A DNA stretch of 64,000 nt from Streptomyces populi. GTDB taxonomy: Bacteria > Actinomycetota > Actinomycetes > Streptomycetales > Streptomycetaceae. The notes beneath the pieces are model-generated. The model was not told the DNA's origin, made no database searches, and saw nothing but the letters and a program-made list of their open reading frames with translations. The position numbers and the translations under genes are program-made. The stretch covers positions 1-64,000 of the forward strand of contig NZ_KZ626864.1 in NCBI RefSeq assembly GCF_002911015.1, in the 5' to 3' direction. This document shows, one piece after another, positions 1 to 7,667 of the stretch (the first letter of the stretch is position 1; each line of letters begins with the position of its first letter).

Positions 1-81
1 GGCTGTCGCAGGTCCCGAGCACCCAGGCCAGCCCAGTCGACTGACAGCCGCGAGACCTCCGGGGGCCAGCAGCCCTGACTC

Positions 82-114
82 GACAGCCCCGGGGCCGTCC
101 TGCCTGGGGCTGTC
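82..114. terminator. Hairpin, possible terminator
   Basis: A perfect 9-bp inverted repeat (GACAGCCCC at 82-90, GGGGCTGTC at 106-114) with a 15-nt loop lies just before the first gene remnant. The same GGCTGTC/GACAGCC word also occurs at 1-7 and 43-49, so four copies alternate in orientation within about 110 bp. A terminator of a gene to the left is the simplest reading; a protein-binding site is possible. Confidence 0.4.
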
Positions 115-160
115 TGTGCCGCGTCCGACTCGTCCAGCAGCAGTTTCTGGAGGATTCGTG

Positions 161-470
161 GTGCTCACCCCGCACGCCGCCAGCGAGTACGGCGCTCTGC
201 GCCACGTTGCCATGCGTTATGCCAGCAACATCACCCATGGCCTCGACGGCACCGAAGTCCACCCTGTTCTGACCCGCCAGAAGGCCGCCAGCTCTTGGAG
301 GCCGTACGCCCCAGCCACCGTCCGTGCCGAACAGGACATCCTGATGGACCTGCTGCGCAGCCGCAGCACGGAGGTGACCCATTTCGTCCTTGCCCAAGAG
401 AGTCCGACTTGGGACACCTATCTCAGCGACTTGCTGGGGCAGCGGAAACCCCGTTCGTCCGTCTCAGGGG
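161..470 (+). pseudogene. 5' fragment of an amidinotransferase/dimethylargininase-like gene
   Basis: Translation from a GTG at 161 (a GTG at 158 is also possible), behind a strong GGAGGA at 149-154, gives about 100 residues of sensible protein. Segments such as LRHVAMRYA, VHPVLTRQ and WRPYAP resemble the N-terminal part of arginine deiminase/dimethylarginine dimethylaminohydrolase-type proteins, which run to about 270-300 aa. After about 470 the frame continues only as low-quality sequence antisense to the phosphotransferase gene. The catalytic His and Cys regions are missing. I read it as a truncated, non-functional gene. The family assignment is from memory of the motif pattern and is tentative. 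Confidence 0.45.
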
Positions 471-494
471 CGGGCGAACGGGGGGTGTATCGGG

Positions 495-1298
495 TCAGTG
501 CTGGTGTTGCCGGTACATGTTCCAGACCCGGGCCGCGGCCTGCATCGGCTGCGCCCACTTGTCAGGGCTCTGTTCGGCGATGGAGTCCCACAGGCACTGT
601 TGGGCACGGGCGAGGGCGTCGAGTCCGGCGCGCGGGGCGCGTTTCCACGCCGGGTGTGCGGCGGCCACGTTCTCGGCCTGTTCCGCGGTGTGGCCGTGGG
701 CGATCAGCCACAGCAGCCAGAGCGCGGGGTCGATCCACGCTGCGCCGGTCGATGCCCACCCCCAGTCGACGAACAGGGCGCCGGCCTTCGTGATGAGGAC
801 GTTGTGCGGGTTCCACTCCGTGTGAAGGAGACTGTCGCCTTCGAACCATTTCAGGTCGGCCGGGTCGTCGACGTAGCCGCGGAGTCGGTGCGCCATCTCC
901 TTCAGCTTGATGTCGGGGGCCGGGAGCTCGGCGAGCTGTGCCATGGCCGCGGAGATGGCGGGCAGGTCGGAGGAGCCGGGGGTGAAGTCGGCGTGACTTC
1001 CCTCGACGTACTGGAACCCGAGGAGGCTCCACCCGTCGGCTTCCACGAGCCAGCGCAGTTCGGGGGCGATGTCGCGCACGTACGGGGCGATGTCCGCCTC
1101 GCGTTGCTGCGTCCAGACGCGGGGGTGGTCGAGCGGCAGGCCCTTGACGAACAGGGTGCGGGTGCTGGTTCGCACGACGGCGGCGATGGAGCTGTTGAGG
1201 CCCGCGTGGACGGTTCCGATGTCGGTGATCCGGCCGCTGGCTTTCTCGATCAGCGAGCGCACTTCGTCCGGCAGCTCGGTGATACGCGGAGTGGGCAT
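495..1298 (-). CDS. Aminoglycoside-phosphotransferase-like kinase of the peptide cluster
   Basis: This 267-aa protein has the APH/choline-kinase fold. Its phosphate-transfer loop is at residues 157-168 (LLHTEWNPHNVL), followed by the metal-binding Asp178 in FVDWGWAS. The catalytic loop normally reads H-x-D-x4-N; here it is H159-T-E161 with N166, so the catalytic Asp is replaced by Glu. That is unusual and could lower or change activity. The gene is the last of the minus-strand operon, 63 bp after the small peptide gene. In lanthipeptide class V and thioamitide pathways, APH-like kinases phosphorylate Ser/Thr of a precursor; that role here is an inference from position only. An antibiotic-resistance kinase is the alternative. 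A broken near-copy lies at 13084-13165. Confidence 0.8.
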   Translation of the reverse strand: MPTPRITELPDEVRSLIEKASGRITDIGTVHAGLNSSIAAVVRTSTRTLFVKGLPLDHPRVWTQQREADIAPYVRDIAPELRWLVEADGWSLLGFQYVEGSHADFTPGSSDLPAISAAMAQLAELPAPDIKLKEMAHRLRGYVDDPADLKWFEGDSLLHTEWNPHNVLITKAGALFVDWGWASTGAAWIDPALWLLWLIAHGHTAEQAENVAAAHPAWKRAPRAGLDALARAQQCLWDSIAEQSPDKWAQPMQAAARVWNMYRQHQH

Positions 1299-1361
1299 GA
1301 ATTCTCCAGAGGTACGGGCGTAGGGGGGGGCCGGGGGTGATGCGCGCCCCCGACGGTTGAG

Positions 1362-1496
1362 CTACTTGTACGGGTTGTCGTCGTTGCAGCCGGACTCAAT
1401 GCTTGCGGTCAGCTCGGCGATGTCGCCGACCAGGACGATCTCGGCCGGGTCAGCGGGCGCGGGTGCGGGTGTGATCTCGACCATGACAGCAGTCAT
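1362..1496 (-). CDS. Small peptide, candidate RiPP precursor (44 aa)
   Basis: A 44-codon gene starts at ATG 1496, overlapping the stop of the radical SAM gene by ATGA, with GGAGAGAGG as a good ribosome site upstream. The N-terminal two thirds is Pro/Ala-rich then acidic-hydrophobic (EIVLVGDIAEL), as in leader peptides; the end is SIESGCNDDNPYK, with one Cys, two Ser, one Tyr and a C-terminal Lys. It is too short for a domain hit. Its position between a radical SAM/SPASM enzyme and a kinase is the main reason to call it a precursor. The likely modified residues are in the last 13 positions. I do not recognise the core family; it lacks the FxS, xye or GRRM patterns I know. Confidence 0.7.
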   Translation of the reverse strand: MTAVMVEITPAPAPADPAEIVLVGDIAELTASIESGCNDDNPYK

Positions 1497-2608
1497 GACG
1501 ACCTCTCTCCGTGTTGGCAGTAGTTTCTGAGTGGTGCCTTCGCTTCCTGGAAGACCCGTGCCATCGGTCGGCACACGCGGCAGGTGGCTGAGAGTTTGCA
1601 GCCGCTGCATCCTCCGGTGCGAAGCATGAGGGACTCGGCGATCCGGCCGAGTCGGGCAAGGCCTGGCACACCTTCGGCGGTCAGGTCGATGCTGGGCTCC
1701 CGGCCGACCTTGCAGATCGAGGCGCGGCCGAACGGGTCGGCGTGGAAGAAGGTCACACCCGCCGGGCAGCCCGTGAACGGTTTGCGGTCGGTGAGGTATT
1801 CGGGCGACTGGGACGGCAGGGTTTCCGTGGTGCCGTGGATCGTGGGCGAGATGTTGGCGTACTCGCGGAACGGCACCCCGAGCTCGGTGGCCCAGGCCCG
1901 CATGGCGTCGACCTCGTGCGCGTTGGTCCGCACGATGATCAGGCTCAGATCGATCCTGAGGCCGGCTTCGAGGGCCTTGTGCACCCCTTCGCGGAACCGG
2001 TCGAAGCCGCCGCGCCGGCGGGTCACCGCGTCGTACGTGTCGGCCGTCGCCCCGTACAGGCTCAGCGTCAGCTTCGTCGGCGGGTAGGTGCGCAGCACGT
2101 CCAGGACACGGTCCCTGCGTAGCTGGGAGCCGTTGGACAGGACTTCGAGCTGCATGCCCAGCTCGTTGGCGAGCCGGTAGGACTTGAGGAAGTCGGGGTC
2201 GATCAGCGGCTCTCCGCCGGTGATCTGGAGCCAGAGCACCCCGGCGTCGCGCATCACCGTCAGCAGCGTGCGCTTGCCCTGCATGTCGAGGCCTTCGAAC
2301 CGCTTCTCGCCGAGGTAACACATCTCGCAGTCGTAGTCACAGCCGAGATTGATCTCCCACGTTGCCCGGCTGAACTCGTACGGTCCCGCCTCCCGCAGCA
2401 GGAGGACCTCGTCGAGGGCCTGGCCGGAGACGTCCATCTGCCACTGGGCGGCCACGGCGTCGACGAGCCACCCGGGTACGCTGCCCGGCACCGTGATCAG
2501 AGTCCGCAACTCCTCGAACTTGGAGTGGGGAAGCTGTACGGCTTTCGGGCTGCCTCGGCGTAAGAGGAGGCGGTGCTCTCCGAACGGTGTGGCAACAAGC
2601 TGGCGCAT
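1493..2608 (-). CDS. Radical SAM/SPASM peptide-modifying enzyme
   Basis: A 371-aa radical SAM protein. The CxxxCxxC cluster-binding motif is C90, C94, C97 and a GGEP motif is at 131-134. The C-terminal part has seven cysteines (281, 299, 334, 337, 343, 346, 364), the spacing expected for a SPASM domain holding two auxiliary Fe-S clusters. Such enzymes form C-C or thioether cross-links in peptides. ATG 2608 is preceded by GAGGGGGAA. The stop overlaps the start of the 44-aa peptide gene, so enzyme and substrate are probably translationally coupled. About 120 residues precede the GGEP motif, and the roughly 80 residues before the first Cys may form a peptide-recognition region. Function in cross-linking the neighbouring peptide is inference from family and context. 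Confidence 0.9.
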   Translation of the reverse strand: MRQLVATPFGEHRLLLRRGSPKAVQLPHSKFEELRTLITVPGSVPGWLVDAVAAQWQMDVSGQALDEVLLLREAGPYEFSRATWEINLGCDYDCEMCYLGEKRFEGLDMQGKRTLLTVMRDAGVLWLQITGGEPLIDPDFLKSYRLANELGMQLEVLSNGSQLRRDRVLDVLRTYPPTKLTLSLYGATADTYDAVTRRRGGFDRFREGVHKALEAGLRIDLSLIIVRTNAHEVDAMRAWATELGVPFREYANISPTIHGTTETLPSQSPEYLTDRKPFTGCPAGVTFFHADPFGRASICKVGREPSIDLTAEGVPGLARLGRIAESLMLRTGGCSGCKLSATCRVCRPMARVFQEAKAPLRNYCQHGERSS

Positions 2609-2731
2609 GGTGTTCCCCCTCGCGGTTGATTCCCTGCCGCCGGGTGCCAGGTCAGGTGTCCGGCGGCGGCGGGGAGTGGAACCGCGTGCGGCGGAGGGAA
2701 CCAGGGCGTACGCCACCGCCGCACGCGGAGA

Positions 2732-3316
2732 TCAGGAGATGGTGCTGAGAACAGCTCCGAGGAGTTCCTCGTGCGGGATCGGGCCCGGCTTGAACCGGCC
2801 GAGGAAGTCGGCCAGTGGCCAGTGCGGCACGAGGCGGTCACCGCGGCACGGGCGCAGCCAGTACGGGCCCGGCGGCTCCGTCTGGAGCAGCGGTGGCAGG
2901 GCGAGTTCGTACGGGGCGCCCAGGCAGGTGCCGTAGCGGTGGGGCTCCCAGGCCGCGTGTGTGCCCGGGGGGACGAGCCAGATGAGCCAGCCGCGCTCCG
3001 GGTCCTCGATCACGGGGCCGCAGGCGTCGAGGCGGTGGCCGGGGGCGTGCTGGGCGATGTCCATGAGGTCCACGACGGCGTAGGCGTCGGGGCCGGCGGC
3101 GGTGACGACGATGTCGAAGAACAGGCCGCCTAACGGTAAGCGGAACGGTCTCCCCTGCTGGAGGTTCATCAGGTTCCGCACGCGTGCGGCGAGGCTGCCC
3201 ATGCCCGTGGTGACGTCCTCGGATGCGATGTCCAGGACGCGTGTCGTGAATTCGACGCTGTTCGGCATTCCGCGGAGCGGTTTCGCCGCCCGCTGGGGAA
3301 GGGGGGCGGGCGTCAT
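2732..3316 (-). CDS. Unknown protein in the peptide operon
   Basis: A 194-aa protein starting at ATG 3316, whose start overlaps the stop of the upstream ATPase-like gene (ATGA), so the two are probably coupled. The middle (LFFDIVV, GPVIEDPERGWLIWLVPPG, then ELALPP) resembles the small Prim-Pol-like or related hypothetical proteins that sit beside ATPase-like genes in Streptomyces, but no catalytic motif is clear. No signal peptide or membrane segment is visible. It is 123 bp upstream of the radical SAM gene on the same strand. A role in the peptide pathway is possible but unproven. Confidence 0.6.
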   Translation of the reverse strand: MTPAPLPQRAAKPLRGMPNSVEFTTRVLDIASEDVTTGMGSLAARVRNLMNLQQGRPFRLPLGGLFFDIVVTAAGPDAYAVVDLMDIAQHAPGHRLDACGPVIEDPERGWLIWLVPPGTHAAWEPHRYGTCLGAPYELALPPLLQTEPPGPYWLRPCRGDRLVPHWPLADFLGRFKPGPIPHEELLGAVLSTIS

Positions 3317-3870
3317 GCGGAACCGTCCCAGGTCGCTGGGAGGAGGGCTTGTACGGTCTTGCCGATGACCATCCCGTCGCCATCCCTCTTCAGGTCCCAC
3401 GAGATCGTGCCGCGGTAGTGGGCAGGCCACCACAGCCCAGGGGGTGAGAGGCGGGACTCGGGGCTCTGGTTCGCGACCTGGTCGAAGCGCGGGAAGTCGG
3501 GGAACGCGTCGTCGACCTCGACGAGCAGTTCGTCAGTTTCGCCGTGGGCGAGCAGCCGAAGGACGATCTTGTCGTCGGGGAACGGCTTCCCGTGCCGGAC
3601 GGCATTGTCGGCCAGGTGGGAGGCGACCCGGGCGGCGGCGTCGATGTTGCCGGGCCACTTGGACATGGTGAGGCGGGGGCGGGCGCGCAGCCGTGCGTTC
3701 GCTGCCGCCCCGTCGTTGGCGGCCAGGCGGGCAGTCCACCGAAACGGGGACCGCTCCGCGGGCAGCGGCAGAAGTGCGGTCGCAGTGTCGGTCGGGCGCA
3801 GCACGGTGACGGTTGCTCCCCCTGGCGGGGGGTCCGTTGGGGCTGCGGGTTCGATTGCGCGCGGATTCAC
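3313..3870 (-). CDS. HATPase-type ATP-binding protein
   Basis: A 185-aa protein with an HATPase_c-like core at about residues 70-180. The N-box (SHLADNAVRHG) is at about 84-94, as in the anti-sigma-factor kinases of the SpoIIAB/RsbW type that abound in Streptomyces. The N-terminal 60 residues are Pro/Ala-rich and probably disordered. It is the first gene of the minus-strand operon and is divergent from the TPR regulator at 4134, across a 263-bp intergenic region that must hold both promoters. No sigma factor lies beside it, so its partner may be the regulator or something elsewhere. Confidence 0.75.
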   Translation of the reverse strand: MNPRAIEPAAPTDPPPGGATVTVLRPTDTATALLPLPAERSPFRWTARLAANDGAAANARLRARPRLTMSKWPGNIDAAARVASHLADNAVRHGKPFPDDKIVLRLLAHGETDELLVEVDDAFPDFPRFDQVANQSPESRLSPPGLWWPAHYRGTISWDLKRDGDGMVIGKTVQALLPATWDGSA

Positions 3871-4133
3871 GGGGAACTCCCAGGTTCACGATTGTGCTCG
3901 GTTGCGTACTCTCAGCTAGTAGGCGATCAGCGTTCACCCGTGGCCCGTGCCTTCACCATGGCTTGCAACATGGCCTCTTCGCCTCTTCCGGGCGGTGCAG
4001 GTGGCCTCCGGGTAGCTTTGAAGTACCTTCTGCACGGGCTGGGTTGCGGCGGTGTGCGGTTGCGGTATCCCCTTCCCGGAGAAGGGATCGGCGCGTAGGC
4101 CGGCTGATCGTGGCACCGCGGACTGGGGACGGG

Positions 4134-5462
4134 ATGAGAAGTGCTGAGCCGAGGACACTGCTCGCGTGGCTGTGCGACCGGGACAGGCTTCCTTACCGGC
4201 GGTTCGAGGAGCGGTTCACCGAGGCCGGTGTGCGGCTCTTCGGGAACAGTCCCAACAACCCGACGTGCGGTGAAACGCAGTTCCGGCGGTGGACGGGCGG
4301 CAAGTTAGCGACATCCCCCGGCCCGGCGACCTGCCAGGTTCTGGAAGCGATGTGGCCCCAGTACAAGGCCGAGGAACTGTTCGGGCCGCCGCCGCAGACC
4401 GATCCCCAGGCACCCGCGAATGACCTGGAAGAGCGAGTTCGAATGACCGCAGATGACGCCCTCCAAGGCGCCGATGCAACCGCATCGGCGTCCATCTCAG
4501 ACAACACCATCGATGAGCTGCGCGACCAGGTGACAGGTATCGCCCAGCGATATCACCTGGTGTCACCGGCACAGGCCTATGAAGAGGCCGATCGGTTGCG
4601 CCTGCTGATCGAGCGGCAGCGGGACCGGACGCAGGTCCCCGTCCAACTGCAGCAGCTCATGATCCTGAACGGGCAGTCGGCTGCTCTGTTGTCGGTCGCA
4701 GCGTTCGACCTCGGGTATTTCCCGAGCGCCCGCAGCCTTGCGCGTACGGCTGCCATGTTCGGCGAGACCACCCGATTCACCCCCCTCCAGGCCTACGCCG
4801 ACGGCACGTTGGCCTACATCGCCTACCACACGGGCAGCGCCACCGAGGCGGTGGCGAAGGCCACGCGCGCGCTGACGTACGGCGGCCTCGGAGACACGGC
4901 CCACCGGCGTCTGCACGCCATCAAGGCCCGAGCGCATGCGCATCTCGGCGATGTGGGCAGTGCCCGACGGGCCATACTGCTGTCCGCGGAAGACGGCACG
5001 GGCCGTTGCGACGAGCTCCACGACGAGATCGGCGGGGAATTCGCGTTCTCGCCGGAACGGCTGGCCATGTCCACCAGCACGACGGCATTGCTCATGGGTG
5101 ATGCAGCGCAAGCCGAAACTGACGCTCGGCGCGCTCTGGAGCTCATCGAGCAGCGGCCGAGCGAGCAGCAGTCGGAACACGTGCGTGCCGGTGCGGCGGC
5201 AGACCTCGCTTATGCCCGGATCCTGGCCGACGACGTGGACGGCGCAGCCGACGCCCTCCAACCGGTGTGGGCAGTGCCGACGGAACACCGGCAGACAGGG
5301 ATCGTCGTCCGTACGGCACGCATCGCGCGGCATCTGGCCAGGCCCGAGTACCACGGCGCACAGACGCCGACGGCGCTGGTGGAACGGATCGAGGACTACA
5401 ACCGAGTGTCTCCACCCCACCGGATCGGCCCGCACATAGGGCTCCACGCGATCGAGGGCTGA
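4134..5462 (+). CDS. TPR-containing cytoplasmic regulator
   Basis: A 442-aa protein. The N-terminal 80 residues (LLAWLCDRDRLPYRRFEERF, then QFRRWTGG) look like a non-canonical helix-turn-helix of the NsdA/XRE-TPR type. From about 130 to the end the sequence is alpha-helical with repeated Ala/Leu pairs typical of TPR units. ATG 4134 follows a G-rich ribosome site (GGGGACGGG). Such proteins often sit next to small-peptide biosynthetic genes in Actinobacteria and may sense the peptide. It is divergent from the minus-strand operon and ends 1 bp before the stop of the epimerase-like gene. Regulation of the cluster is inference from position. Confidence 0.7.
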   Translation: MRSAEPRTLLAWLCDRDRLPYRRFEERFTEAGVRLFGNSPNNPTCGETQFRRWTGGKLATSPGPATCQVLEAMWPQYKAEELFGPPPQTDPQAPANDLEERVRMTADDALQGADATASASISDNTIDELRDQVTGIAQRYHLVSPAQAYEEADRLRLLIERQRDRTQVPVQLQQLMILNGQSAALLSVAAFDLGYFPSARSLARTAAMFGETTRFTPLQAYADGTLAYIAYHTGSATEAVAKATRALTYGGLGDTAHRRLHAIKARAHAHLGDVGSARRAILLSAEDGTGRCDELHDEIGGEFAFSPERLAMSTSTTALLMGDAAQAETDARRALELIEQRPSEQQSEHVRAGAAADLAYARILADDVDGAADALQPVWAVPTEHRQTGIVVRTARIARHLARPEYHGAQTPTALVERIEDYNRVSPPHRIGPHIGLHAIEG

Positions 5463-5463
5463 C

Positions 5464-6477
5464 TCACAACGAGGCGAGGATCTTCGCCTCCGTCTCCGGG
5501 GCGATCCCGTGCTCCGCCCACCGCGGGTGGTCCACGGGCCGCCCGTCGGCCGCCCACCATCGCCACGTGTCACGGACCGTCTCGGCGATGGTGCGGCATT
5601 CCAGCCCTGCCGCCACTGCGCGGCTGGAGTCGACCGCCCACACCCCGGCGTGAGTGCGCCACAGAGGCAGCTCCGTCCACTGCTTGACGCCCTGTTCGAC
5701 CAGTACTGAGGGATCAACCCAGACCGGTGCTCCGGCACCGCCCGTTTCCGTCAGGCACGCTTCCAGGAAGTCGCGGAACGAGATGCCATCGGGGTGGGTG
5801 ACGTTGAAGCCGCCGCGCGCCGAGCCTGTCGCCTGTGTGAGAGCGAAGCGGGCGACGTCGCGCACGTCGACCGGCTGAATGCGCTGCTCGGCAGGAGCCG
5901 GGGCGAGGATGCGACCGCCCCGCTTGGCCCGCTCCAGCCACCAAGGCAGGCGGCCCACGTACTCGCCGGGGCCGAGGATGACTCCAGGGCGGAGGAACAC
6001 CGCAGCGTCACCGAAGACTTCGGTCACGGCCCGCTCGCCGCCGGCCTTCTGGAACCCGTATTGGGTAGGCGAGCCGTCAGCGCCGGTGTAGCCGTACGAC
6101 TCGTCGGCGTCCGGTGGACATTCGAGGAGCGGTGAGTCGTCGGTGAGCGACAGGTGCGGCCAGCCCTGATAGACGGACACGGTGGAGATGTGCACCCATC
6201 GGTGCACGACCGGGCGCAGCGCGGTCGCGGCCGCCAGGACGTCTCGGGGTGCGAGGTCGGAGCTGGAGGTGTCGATCGCCGCGTCCCACGGCCCCTGTGC
6301 CGCAAGGCGGTTCAGGTCGGTGATGTTCGTACGGTCGCCGCGGAACGTCTCCACGCCTGGCACGTCGCGGCCCGAGAGCCCACGGTTGAACGTGGCGACC
6401 TCCCAGCCTCGCGCCAGTGCGTCCTCTGCGATGCGCTTGCCCAGGAACCACGTACCGCCCATGACCAGAATCCTCAT
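5464..6477 (-). CDS. NAD-dependent epimerase/dehydratase family protein
   Basis: A 337-aa extended short-chain dehydrogenase. The Rossmann motif GGTWFLG is at residues 7-13, near the very N-terminus. A catalytic Ser region (HISTVSVY) lies at about 100, followed further on by a Tyr in QYGFQKAGGE that matches the YxxxK position. ATG 6477 begins the first sensible residues (MRILVMGGT); longer starts add only low-quality sequence. It converges tail to tail with the TPR regulator. Family members act on NDP-sugars or reduce carbonyls; the substrate cannot be read. It could tailor the peptide product or be unrelated. Confidence 0.85.
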   Translation of the reverse strand: MRILVMGGTWFLGKRIAEDALARGWEVATFNRGLSGRDVPGVETFRGDRTNITDLNRLAAQGPWDAAIDTSSSDLAPRDVLAAATALRPVVHRWVHISTVSVYQGWPHLSLTDDSPLLECPPDADESYGYTGADGSPTQYGFQKAGGERAVTEVFGDAAVFLRPGVILGPGEYVGRLPWWLERAKRGGRILAPAPAEQRIQPVDVRDVARFALTQATGSARGGFNVTHPDGISFRDFLEACLTETGGAGAPVWVDPSVLVEQGVKQWTELPLWRTHAGVWAVDSSRAVAAGLECRTIAETVRDTWRWWAADGRPVDHPRWAEHGIAPETEAKILASL

Positions 6478-6620
6478 GGAGTGGATCCTGCCGTGCCGCC
6501 GAATGCAATGGAAGCGCCCCGCACGGTCGATGGCCGTTGGTAGCGAGGCCCACGCCTGGTGCGCGGTGCGATCCGTGCGCCGAAGGTGAACTGCCGCGCC
6601 CGAACGTAAGACCACCGGTC

Positions 6621-6860
6621 GTGGAAATTCCCGATGATCTGGTTGAACTCGAGCGCGCTGCGGAAGAAGCGCGCGTCCGCCTTGCTGGCCTCACCGGTGA
6701 TGAGTACGAAGAGCAGTAGCGAGCCTGGTGTACCGAGGCTGGGAAGGTCCAAGCCGCGATCACCAAGCACGCCGCGTCGACGGAGGGGATGTCCCGGGTC
6801 GGCGTCGAAATGGCCGTCAAGAAGGCGGTGTGGCATACGGGCGAGGATCCCGCGGAGTAG
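6621..6860 (+). pseudogene. Small hypothetical protein gene with an internal TAG
   Basis: Read from GTG 6621 to TAG 6860 the frame gives a 79-residue small actinobacterial protein (start VEIPDDLVELERAAEEAR, end VEMAVKKAVWHT). It is interrupted by one TAG at 6717-6719. The codons on both sides stay in the same frame, and the interrupted position is where small proteins of this type carry Trp, so a single TGG-to-TAG change explains it. I recognise this as a common unnamed Streptomyces family. It lies just upstream of the HEPN-like gene, in convergent orientation. Confidence 0.65.
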
Positions 6861-6880
6861 CCACTGCGCCGGACGGGCCG

Positions 6881-7438
6881 TTATGCCTCCGTCGCCGGAG
6901 TGGCGATGATTCGGACACCGTTGACGAACTCCCCGGGCTTGGGGGCTGGGATTGTCCCCAAGCCAGGGGCCTTGCCTGCGGTTGCGTTCCACCCAGCGCG
7001 GAACATGTCGCTTCGGAGCAGGGCGACCTCGTCAGCCAACGCCTCCATCTCCTCGACGGAGATAGGGGTCGCTCTATACCCCAGGTTCTTCCTGACGGGG
7101 TTCAAGCCCTCGATCCCGGTGCCCGACTCGTTCTGCGAGTAGATGGCGTGGACGATCTTGTTTCGCCGGTCGCGGAACCTGTCGGCGCGCTCCAGACACT
7201 TGGTGATCTCATCGACGCCCTCGGGCTCGATGACGCCGTTCGTCAGAGCCAGTTTGCAGAACTGGATGAGCTGATCGGTCTTCGCGGCGTTGGCGTACTT
7301 GATAAGCGTCGGTTCGAAGGCGATGGAGCCGAGCAGGCTCCGGAGAGAGTGATCGAGCTCTCCGGCGGCGAGCGTGATCCGACCAACGGCTTCGAGGAAT
7401 GGATCCCGTTCCCGCTTTGGGGTGTCGCTGAGGGGCAT
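6881..7438 (-). CDS. HEPN-like protein of unknown role
   Basis: A 185-aa mostly helical protein. Residues 92-97 (RNKIVH) give an R-x4-H motif, the signature of HEPN ribonuclease domains, in a helix-rich context (residues 10-130). HEPN proteins include toxins, CRISPR-linked RNases and stress RNases. No partner antitoxin (MNT nucleotidyltransferase) is adjacent; the upstream gene on this strand is a GNAT protein and an IS scar lies between them. The C-terminal 40 residues are Gly/Pro-rich. HEPN membership rests on the short motif and predicted helices only. Confidence 0.6.
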   Translation of the reverse strand: MPLSDTPKRERDPFLEAVGRITLAAGELDHSLRSLLGSIAFEPTLIKYANAAKTDQLIQFCKLALTNGVIEPEGVDEITKCLERADRFRDRRNKIVHAIYSQNESGTGIEGLNPVRKNLGYRATPISVEEMEALADEVALLRSDMFRAGWNATAGKAPGLGTIPAPKPGEFVNGVRIIATPATEA

Positions 7439-7522
7439 GGCCGGAAATGGTACCCAGCCGGCTCAGCCCGAGTCTGCTGAATTTCCTTTCCTTCTCTGGG
7501 CATTGGGGTCTGACCTGCACCA

Positions 7523-7657
7523 GACCCCTTCACCGATCCGAGGCTTTGTGCGGCGATCGTGGACCGGCTCACCTTCAACACCTCCATCATCGAGACCGGT
7601 ATCGAGTCATATCGCCTGGCCCGCTCCAAAGCCCAGAAGAACAAAGCCGCAGGGTGA
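7523..7657 (+). mobile_element. 3' remnant of an IS21-family istB gene
   Basis: The frame from 7523 to the TGA at 7655-7657 reads 44 codons matching the C-terminus of IstB ATP-binding helper proteins: IVDRLTFNTSIIETG, then ESYRLARSKAQ. Upstream there is no matching P-loop or istA, so only about one sixth of the gene survives. It is a scar of an IS21 insertion and deletion. Confidence 0.7.
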
Positions 7658-7667
7658 CACGCTCCGG

